The notes beneath the pieces were generated by a model that was not told the DNA's origin, did no database searches, and was given only the letters and a program-made list of their open reading frames with translations. A stretch of DNA of 64,000 nt, taken from positions 3,205,230 through 3,269,229 of the forward strand of contig JAGFMI010000001.1 in the NCBI GenBank assembly GCA_021030905.1. The letters run 5' to 3'. A program made the position numbers and the translations under genes. The stretch comes from Pyrenula massariospora. Taxonomy: Eukaryota; Ascomycota; Eurotiomycetes; Pyrenulales; Pyrenulaceae. Within the stretch, counting starts at the first letter, position 1; each line of letters starts with the position of its first letter. Below are positions 12,601-24,844 of the stretch, in pieces.

Positions 12601-14001
12601 CGGCCAGCGACTGCAGGACTACGCCTTCGAGTTAATGAAGGGAGGCTTGTGCAAGGCGAAAATATTCAAAACGTGCATTTCAATCATGGCGAGGGAGAGC
12701 AGAATATCACCTTTACCAATTTTGGTCCAAATTCGATGGCTCAATTTGCTATTCCATACAGCATGGAGCATCCTGAAACCATGTCGATATCTGCCAAATT
12801 CGAAATTTCTTACACTACAAAGACGGGGGAGTACACCTACGTGATCATCTCGTCGGTTAGCACAGTCTTGCCAATCACGGTTAATGTGCAGGATATATTC
12901 CAACGTCAGACCTTGTTCTCAAGGTTCACTGTCGGACCGGCTACTTTGGTACCGCTCAGGCTACAAGGCTGCAGCATGGCTGATTCTCAACAATATCGTG
13001 TCATTGCTGCTGGTAATCAAAATTGGCCGCTTGATGTATTTCCGCGTGAGCCTGCAAGCCTGGTGTACAACATCAAATCGGCACACTCCGGACGGCCATC
13101 TTCCAGGCCTAAACCACTACAGCTTACGATTGACTATAGCTGTTTCGATGATTGGGCAATAAAGGTCGTCGAGACAAAGTTTGTCAGCAGCCTCGAGTCT
13201 ATTTCTGATGTGCATCTTCAACAAATCAAGCAACCATTGCTCTCGCACCTTCGATCAGTGTTTGCATCACTGTGGACAGGTCACGACCTGGAATTGATCG
13301 GCCTTCTTAGGGAGATCGACTTACCTTCCTTTCAAGAGTTCCAGTGGCCAGTCCTTCTTCTGGCATTCGGTGAAGCAATCCAAAGCCGAGCCGAAGCCTG
13401 GCTTCAAAAATGGCACCAGAGCAACCAGACCATTCCCCTATCGCTCACATCATTACCAAAGCGTCGCATCATTGTTCCCGTCGAGATCCTCAGTCCTGAA
13501 GTCGTACTAACGGCCAAACTTGAACTTCTCGGCGACATGAAGAATCCGGCCGCCGTCGGTAGCCCTATCGCGGCCGAACTGTCTATCTCCCACTCTAGCA
13601 ATTGGACAACAGCCTCTGACGGGCGAATCGAATTCTCGTACGAGCTCTTTGCTCCTCCAGAGATCTGGCTAATTGGCGGGCGTCGTCGTGGCTCCTTTAC
13701 CAATGAAGCTCATGAAGACGTTGCATTCCCGATCATGCTTCTCCCCCAAAGACCGGGAACTCTATTATTTCCGGCAATAGAGATTAAAGGGCATAGGATG
13801 GAGAAGACGGAAAGCGAAGTGATGCCGTGGAAGAAGGTGGACGTCAGAGTCGAGGTTGATTATCGGGGTCATTCTAGGAGCGTGCTTGTCATTCCTGACT
13901 TGAGAGAGACAACGGTGGCAGTGGATGTTGATAGCGGTGGAGAAGGGGGTGGGAGGGGAGCTTGGCTGGTCGAGAGTCGGCGGAGAAGCTCGTCCGGCTA
14001 G
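9642..14001 (+). CDS. TRS130: TRAPPII complex subunit Trs130 (TRAPPC10)
   Basis: Exons are 9642-9684 and 9734-14001 (1436 aa). The short first exon encodes MEQQSTETSSSKVT. The 49-bp intron 9685-9733 splits a Val codon, restoring VECSDPYDLF and the conserved block RLPLHNLNWKS. That block, followed by LRSINVLDVNLV, is typical of Trs130/TRAPPC10. The rest is a helical solenoid (about residues 200-800) and a beta-rich C-terminal half with the TRAPPC10/Trs130 domain. The length matches filamentous-fungal orthologues. In the family, Trs130 is specific to TRAPPII, which activates Rab11/Ypt31-type GTPases at the late Golgi for endosome-to-Golgi and secretory traffic. It is constitutively required in yeast, and nothing here suggests special regulation. 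Confidence 0.92.
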
Positions 14002-15551
14002 TGATTGCACCGGTAGATGGCTATGCCATTGTCGGATAGCAAGGTAGCTGTCATTTCGAAATATTCGATTTGAGTGTTTCCGTGGTCCGTCGCGGTATTT
14101 GCCCTTGGTGTTGACTCGGGTGCGTGAGGAGAAAGATTCCTCGGGTCGAGCGCGGGATGATGTGCATCTGCTCCGGCTGAAGGGCTGCCCTCGGCAAAGG
14201 CGCCACGTGGGGACGAGATCTTCAGGGACAAGATCGGCTTATCCCCGGAGCGGCTTAGGCGGTGCAGGGGCCGCTGCCGCCGTCTCGGAATTCTCAACAA
14301 TTCTGCACAAGAATCCCAACAACCATCTGGCCGCGGCAATTGTCGAGGGGACACACACATGCCTGAGACAGGATCGTGAATGGCCGATTCCTTTTCGTAA
14401 TTATCCTGTAGCTCTGGCCACGGTTGGTCAGAAATTGACATCAACCCATCCTCAAGATGACCTCAGACTCAATCCCTGAACGCACAACCACCATGTGAAT
14501 ATTTCAGGTACATATACCACTCGAGCCTCGGTCACTCTGCAAAGAGATCCCCAGATCCGCCCTCCGCTAAGCACCTCATGTGATACGTCGATTTCCTCGA
14601 CTGTCCTTTGCACAGCCTCGATTGCTGCGAGACGCCAGCTTGGACGTTTGCCGAGGAGGCGGTGAGTGTGCGAATACTGTGGTCTGTAGGGGTCTGGGTG
14701 TGAACTTCGTGTGACGTGTGCTGATCCTATAATGCGCCCCTGGATGAGCCACCGAGGAACGAGCATGAGTGACAACAAACCCAGTGTGTAGACCCTGCGT
14801 GAACATCAGCAGCCTCAAGCTTCAACTCCGGAGCAGGCATAGGAATAAAGGTTCGCTCGCTTGGGCTGAGCTTCAATATGTAGACGACCAGGCTTATGAA
14901 TGGTAGGATTTTGGTCAATGAACCTTGGAAGGCCGCAAGGAGAATGAGGACTGAGGCGGTCAAGGCTGAACGGCTTGAATTCGTGAATAGTTGCCCGCGA
15001 GTTTGAAGCTGGCATGAAGCTAGACAACAGTATCTTGGCTGTCCAATTGACCAAGGCTAGAGCTGGCCATGGGCGGACTCTTTGCCGTTGTGTAACCCCC
15101 CGCCCAGCTTTTAGATAAAGACTCTTCCTCCCGCCCTCGCACCCCCATGTAAACGTGCTTACCGGGTCATCTGTCCTTTGTGTCACTAAGAGTGAAGGCC
15201 AGTGACATTGCAACATTGACTGGTGGCATGAATCACGTTGTCTTGGGGTATATTCCTTGAATTCCAGCCGCCGGTGTCAAAAGTGTAAAACTCCACACGA
15301 ACCCCACACGCAGCTGGAATTTCTCCAAAACAGCTCCCGCAAAAAAAAAAGGTTGAAGTACTCTCTCGTCTGGCCTCGATCCACCCCTGCATATCACTGC
15401 AATACAAAAGTGACTGATAGCTTTTTGGAATCTCGACTCGCTCTCTGAACAACCCATTTCTATTTGGAGCTCACCGATCAGCTTGGTTGTGTTTGGACTG
15501 CCGCCGCCGATACTGCCTAGTCTCCCTTTTACCTCCTTCCTTACAACGACC
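14002..15551. other. Intergenic; desaturase upstream region
   Basis: This 1.55-kb stretch between Trs130 and the desaturase has only short frames without family features. The part near 15340 has an A10 tract, and 15360-15550 is rich in pyrimidine runs, as in strongly expressed fungal leaders. An in-frame upstream ATG at 15483 would add 23 residues to the desaturase; I prefer 15552. Confidence 0.5.
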
Positions 15552-17055
15552 ATGTCAACAACAGCCTTACCGTCACAACCCTCCTTGAGAAGGGTGGCGA
15601 CTACTGAATCCACGCCAACCTCCTCAGCAAGTATATCTCCTGTCGATAGTCCCCGACCATCTGCTTCCTCGACCTCCCTCTCCTCAATGTCCTCCGCCGA
15701 GGCGATCACTGCTTCCAAGCTTGTTGATACCTACGGCAATGAATTCCAGGTCCCCGACTTCACCATCAACCAAATCCGCAATGCCGTCCCAAAGCACTGT
15801 TTCGAGCGTTCAGGCCTTCGCGGCCTCGGATACGTTGCCAGAGACATCGTGTCACTTGCGGCTGTCTTCTACCTCGCTCACACCTTCGTCACTCCTGAGT
15901 ACATTCCCTCCACTGCTGCAAGAGCTGGGCTCTGGGCTGTGTACACCTTTGTGCAAGGACTGTTTGCGACCGGTTTGTGGGTGCTCGCCCATGAATGCGG
16001 GCACCAATCTTTCTCTCCTAGCAAGGTGCTCAACGATACAGTCGGATGGTTCTGTCATTCTGCGCTGCTAGTGCCATACTTCTCTTGGAAAATTTCGCAT
16101 GGCAAGCACCACAAGGCCACCGGGCATATGGAACGAGACATGGTCCACATGCCAAAAACAAAGGACGAGTACGCGTCTCGGGTTGGGCATTTCGTCCACG
16201 AACTCGCCGAACTGACTGAAGAAACACCAATTACCACAGCTCTACATCTGATCGGTCAACAGCTTGGTGGTTGGCCGATGTATGTACTCACAAATGTGAC
16301 GGGTCACAACTTCCATGAGCGCCAAAGCGAAGGACGTGGAAAGGGTAAGAAGAACGGTATAGGTGGTGGTGTCAATCATTTCGACCCTGCGAGCCCGCTG
16401 TACGAAGCAAAAGATGCGAAATGGGTCCTTTTGAGTGACCTCGGTCTCCTGATAATGGGATCTATCCTCTTCACCATTGGCAAAACCTTCGGCTGGACCA
16501 ACCTCCTTATCTGGTATATCATTCCGTACCTTTGGGTAAACCACTGGCTAGGTAAGCAAATGCTATTCTTATCTTGACCAATATCACAGACTTACGTCAG
16601 TAGTCGCAATAACCTTCCTTCAACACACCGATCCTACCCTTCCTCACTATACACCGACATCTTGGACCTACACCCGCGGCGCCGCTGCCACCATTGATCG
16701 TGAATTTGGCTTCATCGGCCGCACTCTGCTCCACGGTATTATCGAGACCCACGTCCTTCACCACTACATCAGCACCATCCCCTTCTACCACGCAGATGAA
16801 GCTTCCGAGGCCATCAAGCCAGTCATGGGCAGACACTATCGCAGTGACACCAAAGGTGGAAGCTGGGGCTTCCTGAAGAGCTTATGGACGACCGCGCGGA
16901 CATGTCATTGGGTCGAGCCGAATGAAAATACCACTGGGGAAAACGCGGGCGTTCTGTTCTTCAGGAACCGGAACGGACTGGGGCTGCCGCCACAAAAGAT
17001 CAAGGCAGAGCCTGTCAAAGTTGATGGTGAGGATGCACTCATGATTGCCGAATAA
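15552..17055 (+). CDS. Delta-12 fatty acid desaturase (oleate to linoleate)
   Basis: Exons are 15552-16551 and 16604-17055 (483 aa; 52-bp intron gtaagc..agtag). The enzyme introduces the second double bond into oleoyl chains at the ER. The three di-iron histidine boxes are visible: HECGH (147-151), HGKHH (183-187) and HVLHH (383-387). Hydrophobic pairs flank them. The block GWPMYVLTNVTGHNFHERQ followed by GGGVNHFDP is a hallmark of fungal Fad2 enzymes. The N-terminal ~50 residues are Ser/Thr/Pro-rich. The start at 15552 (MSTTALPSQ) fits family N-termini better than the in-frame ATG at 15483. A delta-15 or bifunctional delta-12/15 specificity cannot be excluded from motifs alone. Confidence 0.94.
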
Positions 17056-18339
17056 TAGGGATCAAGTTGAGAGATCTACCATGGAACAAATTCAGAGCAC
17101 CTCGTGCGCTATGTGTCGAATTTCTGAGTGAGCGGGCCTGATTTCGAAGATCGCATAGCCGTTTTCCACATCTCCTACAGTTGAACCCATATTATTACGA
17201 GCAAGAGAGAGATCGCTGATGGAGGGGAAATGAGAGAATAGATATAATAGATAAACTATTCTTAATATTACGATGAAACAAGTGAAGACTTGTACCCGCT
17301 TTAGTCGGCGTCAATGAGCTCGTGACCGAGGGCTTGTGCAAGCGGTCGGATGTCGCGGATACGATTTCTCTGTTATGTCATCCCCCACGTTACGTACGTT
17401 TGCAATCACCAAGCTAGGTTCTATAGTCCTTTCTTGCTTTCGTGGATATGTACGACCCTGTTCAAAGGTCCTAAAATATAGCATATAATTCTTCGAGCAT
17501 TACAGCGACGTGCGTTGTCATGAAAGGAAGCAAATGACGACCTCTGTCTCAAGAATTCTCAATAGAAGTTGATCTTTTTGCTAGTCCTTTATATTCATGC
17601 GAAATGTTACTGCCTGAATGAATAAGGGATATAAATACCACATGGGCAATGCACAGCCCGACCAAGGGCAGTCTCTCACAGTGTATCAAATTTACCCTCA
17701 ATAAATCGGCCACCATCTACCATCACGTTTCCATGATTCAATGGTCGATCAAGCGCTCTTCAGCTGTGCCGGATCAGATGTGTCTAGAATCCTACCATCT
17801 GGAATGTTGTCTTATACCTGTATAAAGCCTTATACGCTAGAACAACATTATTGTACGCCAAACGGCCTTTATCCTTCCCCGTCTCCTTCTAAATGGGCAG
17901 CTTAGCCATGCCATCCTCAGTAGAAGCATTGCAGCGTTGTTCCTTCTTGAGCGAATGTTGCTTTCTGGCTAGTCTTGATTTTGATGCCAGTATTAAAATG
18001 AAATTCTGCTTAGTTGAGCTTGTCTTCGAATACGTCTGATCTTCATTAAACGCCTCTGCAAGAAACTGGAACACTCGAGTCTAATAAAATCGAAGCACAC
18101 GCCGTTCACTAGCAGAAGATAGGTGGTGGGACGACTCGTCCAGTATCTGCAAAATTTACAAGACACCGTCACAGACGATATCGAGATCCGCCTTTCTTTC
18201 TTTCGCTGTCTCGAAAATCATGCAAATCCAAACCTAAACCTACCATACCCTATTACTCACTACAAGATACCAAAGCGCCAGTCGGACATATCTCGACAAC
18301 CGCCCCTTTCTCGTCTACGAATTTGTGACAACACTCCCA

Positions 18340-18525
18340 TCCCTCCCCCGCCATTCCCCACCCCAGCGCCCCCCCACAAACATGCCATACCATAACAGAC
18401 GACGCATGCCAAACTCCCCTGCAAACCTCCCACCACCCAACTCCCACCACCCATCTCCGATCTCCCACCTCCAGGCTCCCATCTCCGATCTCCCAGCTTC
18501 CACTTCCCACTTCCCAGCTCTCAGC
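18340..18525. repeat. Pyrimidine-rich tract with a 17-bp direct repeat
   Basis: The plus strand is almost pure C/T with A interruptions. The unit CCATCTCCGATCTCCCA occurs at about 18451-18467 and again at about 18479-18495, a period near 28 bp, followed by CTTCCCA-type short repeats. It is a degenerate minisatellite. Confidence 0.7.
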
Positions 18526-18595
18526 AATGTAAGGTAGACGGCTCGGTTTCGAGCGGAGCAGCATGTCCTTTCGACCCATAGCTGAGGTTGAGGCT

Positions 18596-18720
18596 GGGGC
18601 TAAGGCTAAGGCTAAGGCTAAGGTTAAGGTTGGGGCAATTGGGATAGATAGGTGTATGTAGCGATGGATGGGTGGATGGGTAGGTGGATGGTGAGGAAGA
18701 GGAACAGGAACAGGAACAGA
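18596..18720. repeat. Adjacent short tandem repeats (GGCTAA)n, GGATG-type and (GGAACA)n
   Basis: Positions 18598-18636 carry four GGCTAA units followed by two GGTTAA-like variants. Positions 18663-18692 carry GGATGGGT-type repeats, and about 18700-18719 carry three GGAACA units. The first array reads TTAGCC on the minus strand, one or two bases away from the fungal telomere unit. Confidence 0.75.
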
Positions 18721-19188
18721 GTGTCAGTCTGGGAAGGGACGTGAGGTGGGGGGTTGACGCGCTACGTGCGTTTGTACGTGTGCCTATGCGCGTGCGTCTG
18801 GGCGTGGATGTGCAGGCCCGGAGGAAGGGGAAGGGGATGGGAGGCTTAGGGATTGTTCTCTGTCTGTCTTGGGCCGGGTGTGAGAAGTGGAGAGCTGGTG
18901 AGAAGAGGGGGTTAGAGTGGGTTGGATGATGATGACATAGGTTTCTAGAGACGGGGTTTCTTGGAAGTGGCGCGGTAGTGTTTAGACATATGTTGAGAAA
19001 CCATTGCCGCCAGAAGCGGCTGGTGATCGCGTTGGGGAAACAGTCGTTGAGATCTGGAGGCTTTCGAGGAAAGATCTTGTGATTGAACTATAAATCTAAA
19101 TCCGCGGGTATGCATTGTGGGTGATATCTACAGTAAACAGGCTCTAAACATTACTGGGATATAAATACAAAACTAGATCCCGTCTACA

Positions 19189-21272
19189 TCAAATCTGATT
19201 TGGACCAGTCTCCACAAACCTCCACCCCCGATCCGAAGGCCCCAGTCTCACATAAATCCCCTTAGCCTGCTTCTCCAGCGCCGACCGATTGCCCGACCCC
19301 GACCCCCCACCACCAAGCCCCTTATCCACCGTCCTCCCCTCCAACCCATGAAACAACAACGCCAGCGCGCTCGACTTGTAATCATGCGCGCTCGTCTCCC
19401 CACTCGGCCTCGTCTGGATCACCATCCCCGTAAAGAAGACGAGCGTGAGCACCACCAGCGCGGCGGGGAACGCGACCCACGGCCACACGACCCGCACGCA
19501 CGTCTCCGTCTTCGAGACCAGGCCCGTGGCGGGCTCGCTCCGCCCCTCGACGCCGTTGGTGCGCATCACGGCCGTCATGGAGCGGGAGACGTTGGCGAAG
19601 ACGCCCGACACGCTGTCGAAGGTGATGTTGCCCCAGTTGTAGACCTGCTCCACCACGCCGCTGGTCCCGCCCGAGGTGCCCGCGCCGACGGACACGTTGC
19701 CGCTGAAGAACTCGGCGAAGTAGCCGCTGAAGCTGATGTCGGAGACGATGAACTCTTGGTAGATGCATTTTGGGGGGATGGCTTGGAGGATGGGGTCGGT
19801 GCTGTTGATGTTGTCGTCCGCTGAGGCCCAGCCTTTGCTGCCGTCGAAGTTGTCGTTGACCGGGTCGTAGGAGACGTTGTAGCCGAGCCATTTGGTTGTG
19901 TCGTTGAATTTGTAGCCGCGAGAGCGGAGAAAGTCCTTCTGACTTGGTGTCACGCAAGACATGTCGACTGAGCTGATGTAGAGATTCTTGGTTTCGGCGC
20001 CAAAGTCGGCATGTTGGGAGATTTCTTTTTCGCGGATTTTGCCTTCGTGGATGTCAGCAGAGTATGTTCGAGTACAAGGGTACAGGCTGCATCGTGCTGC
20101 GCTGTAATTTCGACACGGCCATTGATTAGGGTCGTTGCAGGTAAGCTTGTGTCCGTAATTTAATGATATTAACTCGATAACACCAAGGTCACTGCTGTTC
20201 CCCGGACCCATAATGAAAGAGACCGGCCCTGCCTGTGCCTGAAGTCCTGATGGTAACTGAACAGTCGGATCACCTGTATCGTTGGCGGTGGCCTCATGCG
20301 TGACGTCTTCGCATTTGCTGCAATAGGCGATTGAGGAGTACGTGCTGGGTATGGTGCAGTTGCCAGTCGGACATGTGTAGGGAATCTCCATGGCAGCAGG
20401 GTTGAATACACCAGCGTCGATAGCAGATTGCATCTGAGGCGGTACGGTTGTTATTATATTTGAAATCCGTTGCGTTGGACCACCTCCATTGGCGTAGGCG
20501 TTGGTTCTCGGAATGGTAGCCTCGTCATTGGCCAAAGTGAACGGGCATTGTCTGTATTGCACGAGCTGTTGGGCGATTGGGTCACTGGCTAAGGCTAAAA
20601 TGATGACAATGGCACCGACTGTTGGTATAAAATGCCTATGAAAGGTCAGCTTGAATGCTGTAAGAGCGTCACAAGTTGGGTAGTCTCACGTTAGTCGTAA
20701 TCTTAATAGGAGACCAAGGGCTCCCTTAACACTTCCCCTGGATGCTTCATCAAAGATCTCAACGTCTTCGAGAGGTCTCGTTCGTTTGAACCAGTGCCAC
20801 TTGAGCTGACCAAGTCCTGTACAAAGATAAGCGTGGGATTTGGGCTGAACGTGTGCATGGAGTTCCTACCTTGCATGACCACAACCAGCGTTACCGCCTT
20901 GAGAATGACGATGTAGATCGAGATCAAAGAGTTAATAGTCAAACCATAAGGCCATTCCGGTAAAGTACGACCGGCATATGGGTAGAGAGTAGCGAATATG
21001 GCGACAATGGATCCGATGGCAACGATACAGGCACCAATCTCAAGCCACCAGTCCTTTAAAATACTGCGTCGACGGAAGGGCATGGTAGGTGTGAATGCCG
21101 GGATCAGCTTTTCTTGTGAGGGCTGCGAGTCCATAGCCGGTCTTGATGGGACTGGCATGTACTGTTCCCCAAGTCCTCGTCCTCCGTCTTCATAGGTCGT
21201 GTGGGCGTCACCATCAGCGTTCGTGCCGAGAGATTGAGATAGAGGAGATGGTTCGGATGATTTTCGCCACAT
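19189..21272 (-). CDS. DUF3176 family multi-span membrane protein
   Basis: Minus-strand exons are 21272-20870, 20816-20690 and 20635-19189 (658 aa; introns 20817-20869 and 20636-20689). Removing both introns gives the family signature: ILKDWWLEIGACIVAI, LPEWPYGLTINSLISIY, GLGQLKWHWFKRTRPLEDVE, then DEASRGSVKG and DPIAQQLVQYRQCP. The N-terminal 70 residues are polar. Two TM spans lie at about 78-98 and 110-135, a third before DPIAQQ, then a ~390-residue outside domain with many Cys and N-glycosylation sequons (NCT, NYS, NVS), a final TM span (AFPAALVVLTLVFFTGMVI) and a Gly-rich tail. The function of this common fungal family is unknown. The start at 21272 (MWRKSSE) follows several upstream codons without family similarity. 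Confidence 0.88.
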
Positions 21273-22049
21273 TCTGGCGTTTATTAAGCAGAGTTGAACG
21301 GTTGGAATAGGTCGAATTATTATATGACTTGGTGCGCAAGAGAAATGGGATAGCCTCGAACTATCGATTATGTTTATAACAGCCATTCTTCTCCCTACCT
21401 AAACGAGACGCTATCCTATAGCTGAGCCCCACGGACGCAGACCGCCGAGACATTGCCATGCTCCGACCGATAGGTACGAAGACCGAAACGTCTATCTGCC
21501 ATTCTCGAACCTTTGAGTGGCGCGAGGGATTCATAGCTGATGGATCGGACGGATAAGGCTCTCCCCATTGGTCACATTTGAAAGATTATTTTAAGGTCGA
21601 AAATAAAGTGTCGGCTGTGGCGGTCTTGTGCGAATCAAGAAAGTGGTTGCAGATGAAGGCCAATGAGTGTGAGGGCTTTGCTGGTGGAGTGTGAGAGCGT
21701 TCGCTCGTTTCAGCCTTCACCATGTTCCACATCGAGCCTAGTCGCTGAGCCAGGCTGACTGCGCACAGGGTTCTTAAAGCATACTAGTTCGATGTCCAAA
21801 CCACCAGCGTAGGGATTCATGAAAGAATTCTAATCGAGTCACAAGTATAAACCGAGAAAGAACAGATAAGCCATAGAATTCTAAGAGTCCCATCTGAAAT
21901 GTCTATCCACATCCAATCTAGACAGCTAACTATGCGCCGAGCACGCCGCTGCTCGCACGAATCGATGTGGAATTCCCGATTTCCATTGATCTGTAACCCT
22001 TTTTCCCCAAGACTATAAAAGATACCATTTCTAGTGATACAATTCCCAC
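21273..22049. other. Intergenic; DUF3176 upstream region
   Basis: This stretch is the promoter of the minus-strand DUF3176 gene and the 3' flank of the Egh16-like gene. I see no gene in it. Confidence 0.6.
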
Positions 22050-23156
22050 TTAAATCTCCTCACCGTCAGCCCTCAACTCCGCCAACAGCTCTGGGTCAAT
22101 GTCATTCTCAACTTGCCTAACTTTCTCAAAGCGGCCAACAAGCTGCAGAGACCGCTTCAACCCCGCGGCATCCTCTTCGTCACTAAGTTCAGCCTTACCG
22201 TCCGAAGCATTGCCCGCGTTGTTCGACGTAGCACCGGCATTGCCCTTGCTTGAGGCAGCATTTCCTGAGGCGCCCTTTCCAGTGCTGGTGGTAGTGCTGG
22301 CGGTGCTCCCCTTTCCAGTGCTGGAGGTAGACCCTGTTGATGCGGTTGAGCCGGTGGAACCAGTTGAGCCTGTCGAGGCTGTCGAGCCAGTAGACCCAGC
22401 AGTAGAGCCGGTAGCTGCGGTGCTATTGCCAGCTGCGGTAGCGCCACCGCTCATTTGAACTGCGACCACACCTCCAAATGGACCAGCACGAGCTGGGTTT
22501 TGGCAGCGGACCATGCAAACATTTGATTGGCCAGCGACATTCCCATCACAAGTTTGGTCAGCCGCGACTTGTGCATTGAGCGGCTAGATAGCATGTTAAT
22601 CAATCATTTAACAGTAAGTGGTAATAGAAAACCCACGAAGTCGGTCTCAGCGCCGTCCCTTTCATTCCCGTTCTTTCCTGGGACGTTTTGCGCGACAGTC
22701 ATGGGGGCCCATTGCTGAGCAGTACCCGTAGAATCGATCATACACTTGTACGGGCCTGCGCCGTCGCCATTTATTTGGTGGAGCGTCATCATAACCATGC
22801 CTCCAGCCGTGATTTGAGGCATCGTGTCGCCCATGTTCTGCATGACAGCCTTGACACCAGTCTCAATATCATTGGTGCCTCCTCCCAGAGTCTCTCCGAC
22901 AGTGTCCGCAGCATCACCCTTGAAGCGGGTGGTGTCTTGCTGGAATGGATTACGTCTGACGCCATTGTCAATACTGAATTTTGGAGGAGCATCAAATTAC
23001 GAACCTGGTTCCATCTCGAGGGGTGTTCGGGTCAATGCCAATGGCAGAGCCCATCCCTCCAGCATCGCCGACTGCCTTGACTATAGCACCATGGCCGGCT
23101 ACTAAAGGTGAGAATGCCACGAGGGCAAAAAGGAGATTCTTTGTCATGGAGGACAT
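22050..23156 (-). CDS. Egh16/MAS3-like secreted protein (DUF3129 family)
   Basis: Minus-strand exons are 23156-23005, 22955-22637 and 22583-22050 (334 aa; introns 22956-23004 and 22584-22636). A signal peptide ([15 protein letters not shown]) precedes [17 protein letters not shown]. Cleavage after VAG would leave His as residue 1 of the mature protein. Family blocks follow: [22 protein letters not shown]-like [45 protein letters not shown] and ARAGPFGG. The last third is a Gly/Ser/Thr repeat tail followed by an acidic helix-like end. Relatives are expressed at appressoria or during infection in Blumeria and Magnaporthe, but many saprotrophs also carry them. The biochemical role is unsettled. 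Confidence 0.88.
22245..22430 (-). repeat. Coding Gly-Ser-Thr minisatellite in the Egh16-like gene
   Basis: The exon 3 sequence is built from 9-bp and 15-bp units encoding GST, AST and TGS triplets (for example [18 protein letters not shown]), interrupted by two TGKG steps. Such arrays vary in copy number between strains and give O-glycosylated, extended tails. Confidence 0.75.
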
Positions 23157-24844
23157 CTTGAGAGATAGGGAATTAGGAGAGAGGATTGAAAGCGCAGACC
23201 TGCTGCAATAGAAATGAATGAATTGAAACTGGAAAGACTGAATGGCCGTCCGAATCGTGGTGAAAAAGAAAAACTGGAAAATGCATTTTCTTTGTGTTTA
23301 TATCTCCCCAGACGGCGTGCCCAGCTTTCTAGATCCGGAGGAGGAGTAACCCGAGTCTATCAGGATGTTTAGTGACTCTATCACGATTGATGTGGTATCG
23401 TCCTGAAGCAACGGCTAAGACCGCTTTGGCATGGGTTGAGGGAGGATCCAACAAAGGACCTCCGAGGCGTTTCGCGTGATAGCCCTATTTTATTGGTTGG
23501 TTTGGAAGTCTTGGAAGATCTTCAATAGGATGAATCAAGGCCAAGAGAACTTGTTCGAGCTTTCACATCGGGAAGCTCATGCCCAGGCATCCTAGTCGCC
23601 TTGGCCGTTGATGCGCGGACGCTGTGCTGGACGTTGAAACCATTTGGGCTTGCCCGATTGGGAGAGCACAGATGGCCAAGCGGTATGGTGACACATAGAC
23701 CTACCTAGATGGGCCAGCCCTTGAAAGACGCGGCTGCTGGTAGGTCAGCCGAATAAGTCATCGGCGCGAAGATCTGGGGTACAGTAGTCGGATCTGAAGC
23801 AAGCTCGCTAAGCAATCAGGAAATCTTGGCAAGCCGAGGTTCTGAATTGATGTAATGTGAGTGACCCAGAAAATGGATTTTTCTCTTCTTGTATGATTCG
23901 GGCATAGCACTTCGGAATCATAACGTCGATGACGGTGAGTTCTGTTCCTGCAGACAGACAACGGGCGTTAGCACCTCATCGGTAGATCTCCATTGAGCAA
24001 CGATGAAGTCTGCAGTCATGCGGAGGTTGCTCAGACCTCTTTCGGACCCTCGTTCTTGCGTTGCGAAACGATTGTAGTTGTCTGAAACTGAGTGATGAAA
24101 CTGGAGAGTGTGGAAGAATGACAAAACACACTGCCAAGGCGTGCAAGGTCAGCTTGCCAAGCCGTTTCACGCACGATCTCTCGCTAGAACGACGCACCTG
24201 TATGAATGAGGCCCTACCCAAACCTTCGTCGTGTCAGGTCGACCTCAACCAGCAGCACAGCCACTCTATGCGTTCTCGAAACATGCTGATCTACGGTTGA
24301 TAGCTCTGCGAGCGTTAAGTCTGCACTAGCTATCGCCATCCGGGAAGGACCGATGGAGTCTAAGGTCAAAGCTGGATAAACCTCGAGTGAGTCAGTTTCT
24401 CTCTACAATGTCACCCATAACTACATGAGGCAATTATTTTCTTACACTAAACCGGCAGATCTCTATCATGACTTCTAGTGGAGGTTCGTGTGCAAGCAAT
24501 ATTTGTCTATCTATCATTTGTTGATGCTGCACTATATGATAATCGTATTTACGGCCAAGAGAGTTGACCTGGGGGGCGCATCGGCGAGCAGCATTCAAAC
24601 CACGAATCATCATTAGAGGCTCCTGTTTCATGCCACTGGCGATCTCGGAGAGGCCAAAGTGCGCCCTCGGGGTTTGGATGATTCTGCTGTTGTCGACAGG
24701 CCTTAATCGATCATCTCTATCTTGCCTATCAAGAATTACCTTTGAACCCTTTCCCAAGACTGCTTCAGATGAGCTGAGAACAAGCTGCCCTCCCTTACCG
24801 GTGAGTTCCTCATATGGCTCTCAACTTCTATCGGTGAGATCTTT
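23157..24844. other. Intergenic, no supported gene
   Basis: This 1.7-kb stretch lies between the Egh16-like gene start and the end of the hydrolase gene. A 107-codon minus-strand frame at 24434-24757 has no recognised domain, no clear splice continuation and average composition, so it is not called. CAAT/TATA-like motifs near 23290 (TTTATATCTCC) lie about 140 bp upstream of the Egh16-like start. Confidence 0.5.

Larger units (their letters stand above)
17056..19188. other. Gene-free 2.1-kb region
   Basis: The first half (17056-18110) is AT-richer with no supported gene. The second half holds a cluster of simple repeats, given separately. Open frames across the repeats encode only low-complexity Trp/Gly or Pro-rich strings and look spurious. 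Confidence 0.6.

Noticed and set aside
14099-14479. 126-codon plus-strand frame after Trs130
   Set aside because: It lacks family motifs and overlaps an equally long antisense frame, typical of GC-rich non-coding sequence.
18596-18640. Possible telomere end
   Set aside because: The unit is GGCTAA/GGTTAA rather than TTAGGG, only about six copies are present, and ordinary genes lie on both sides.
24434-24757. 107-codon minus-strand frame
   Set aside because: There is no domain, no clear initiation context and no splice partner; it may be revived if a homologue is found.
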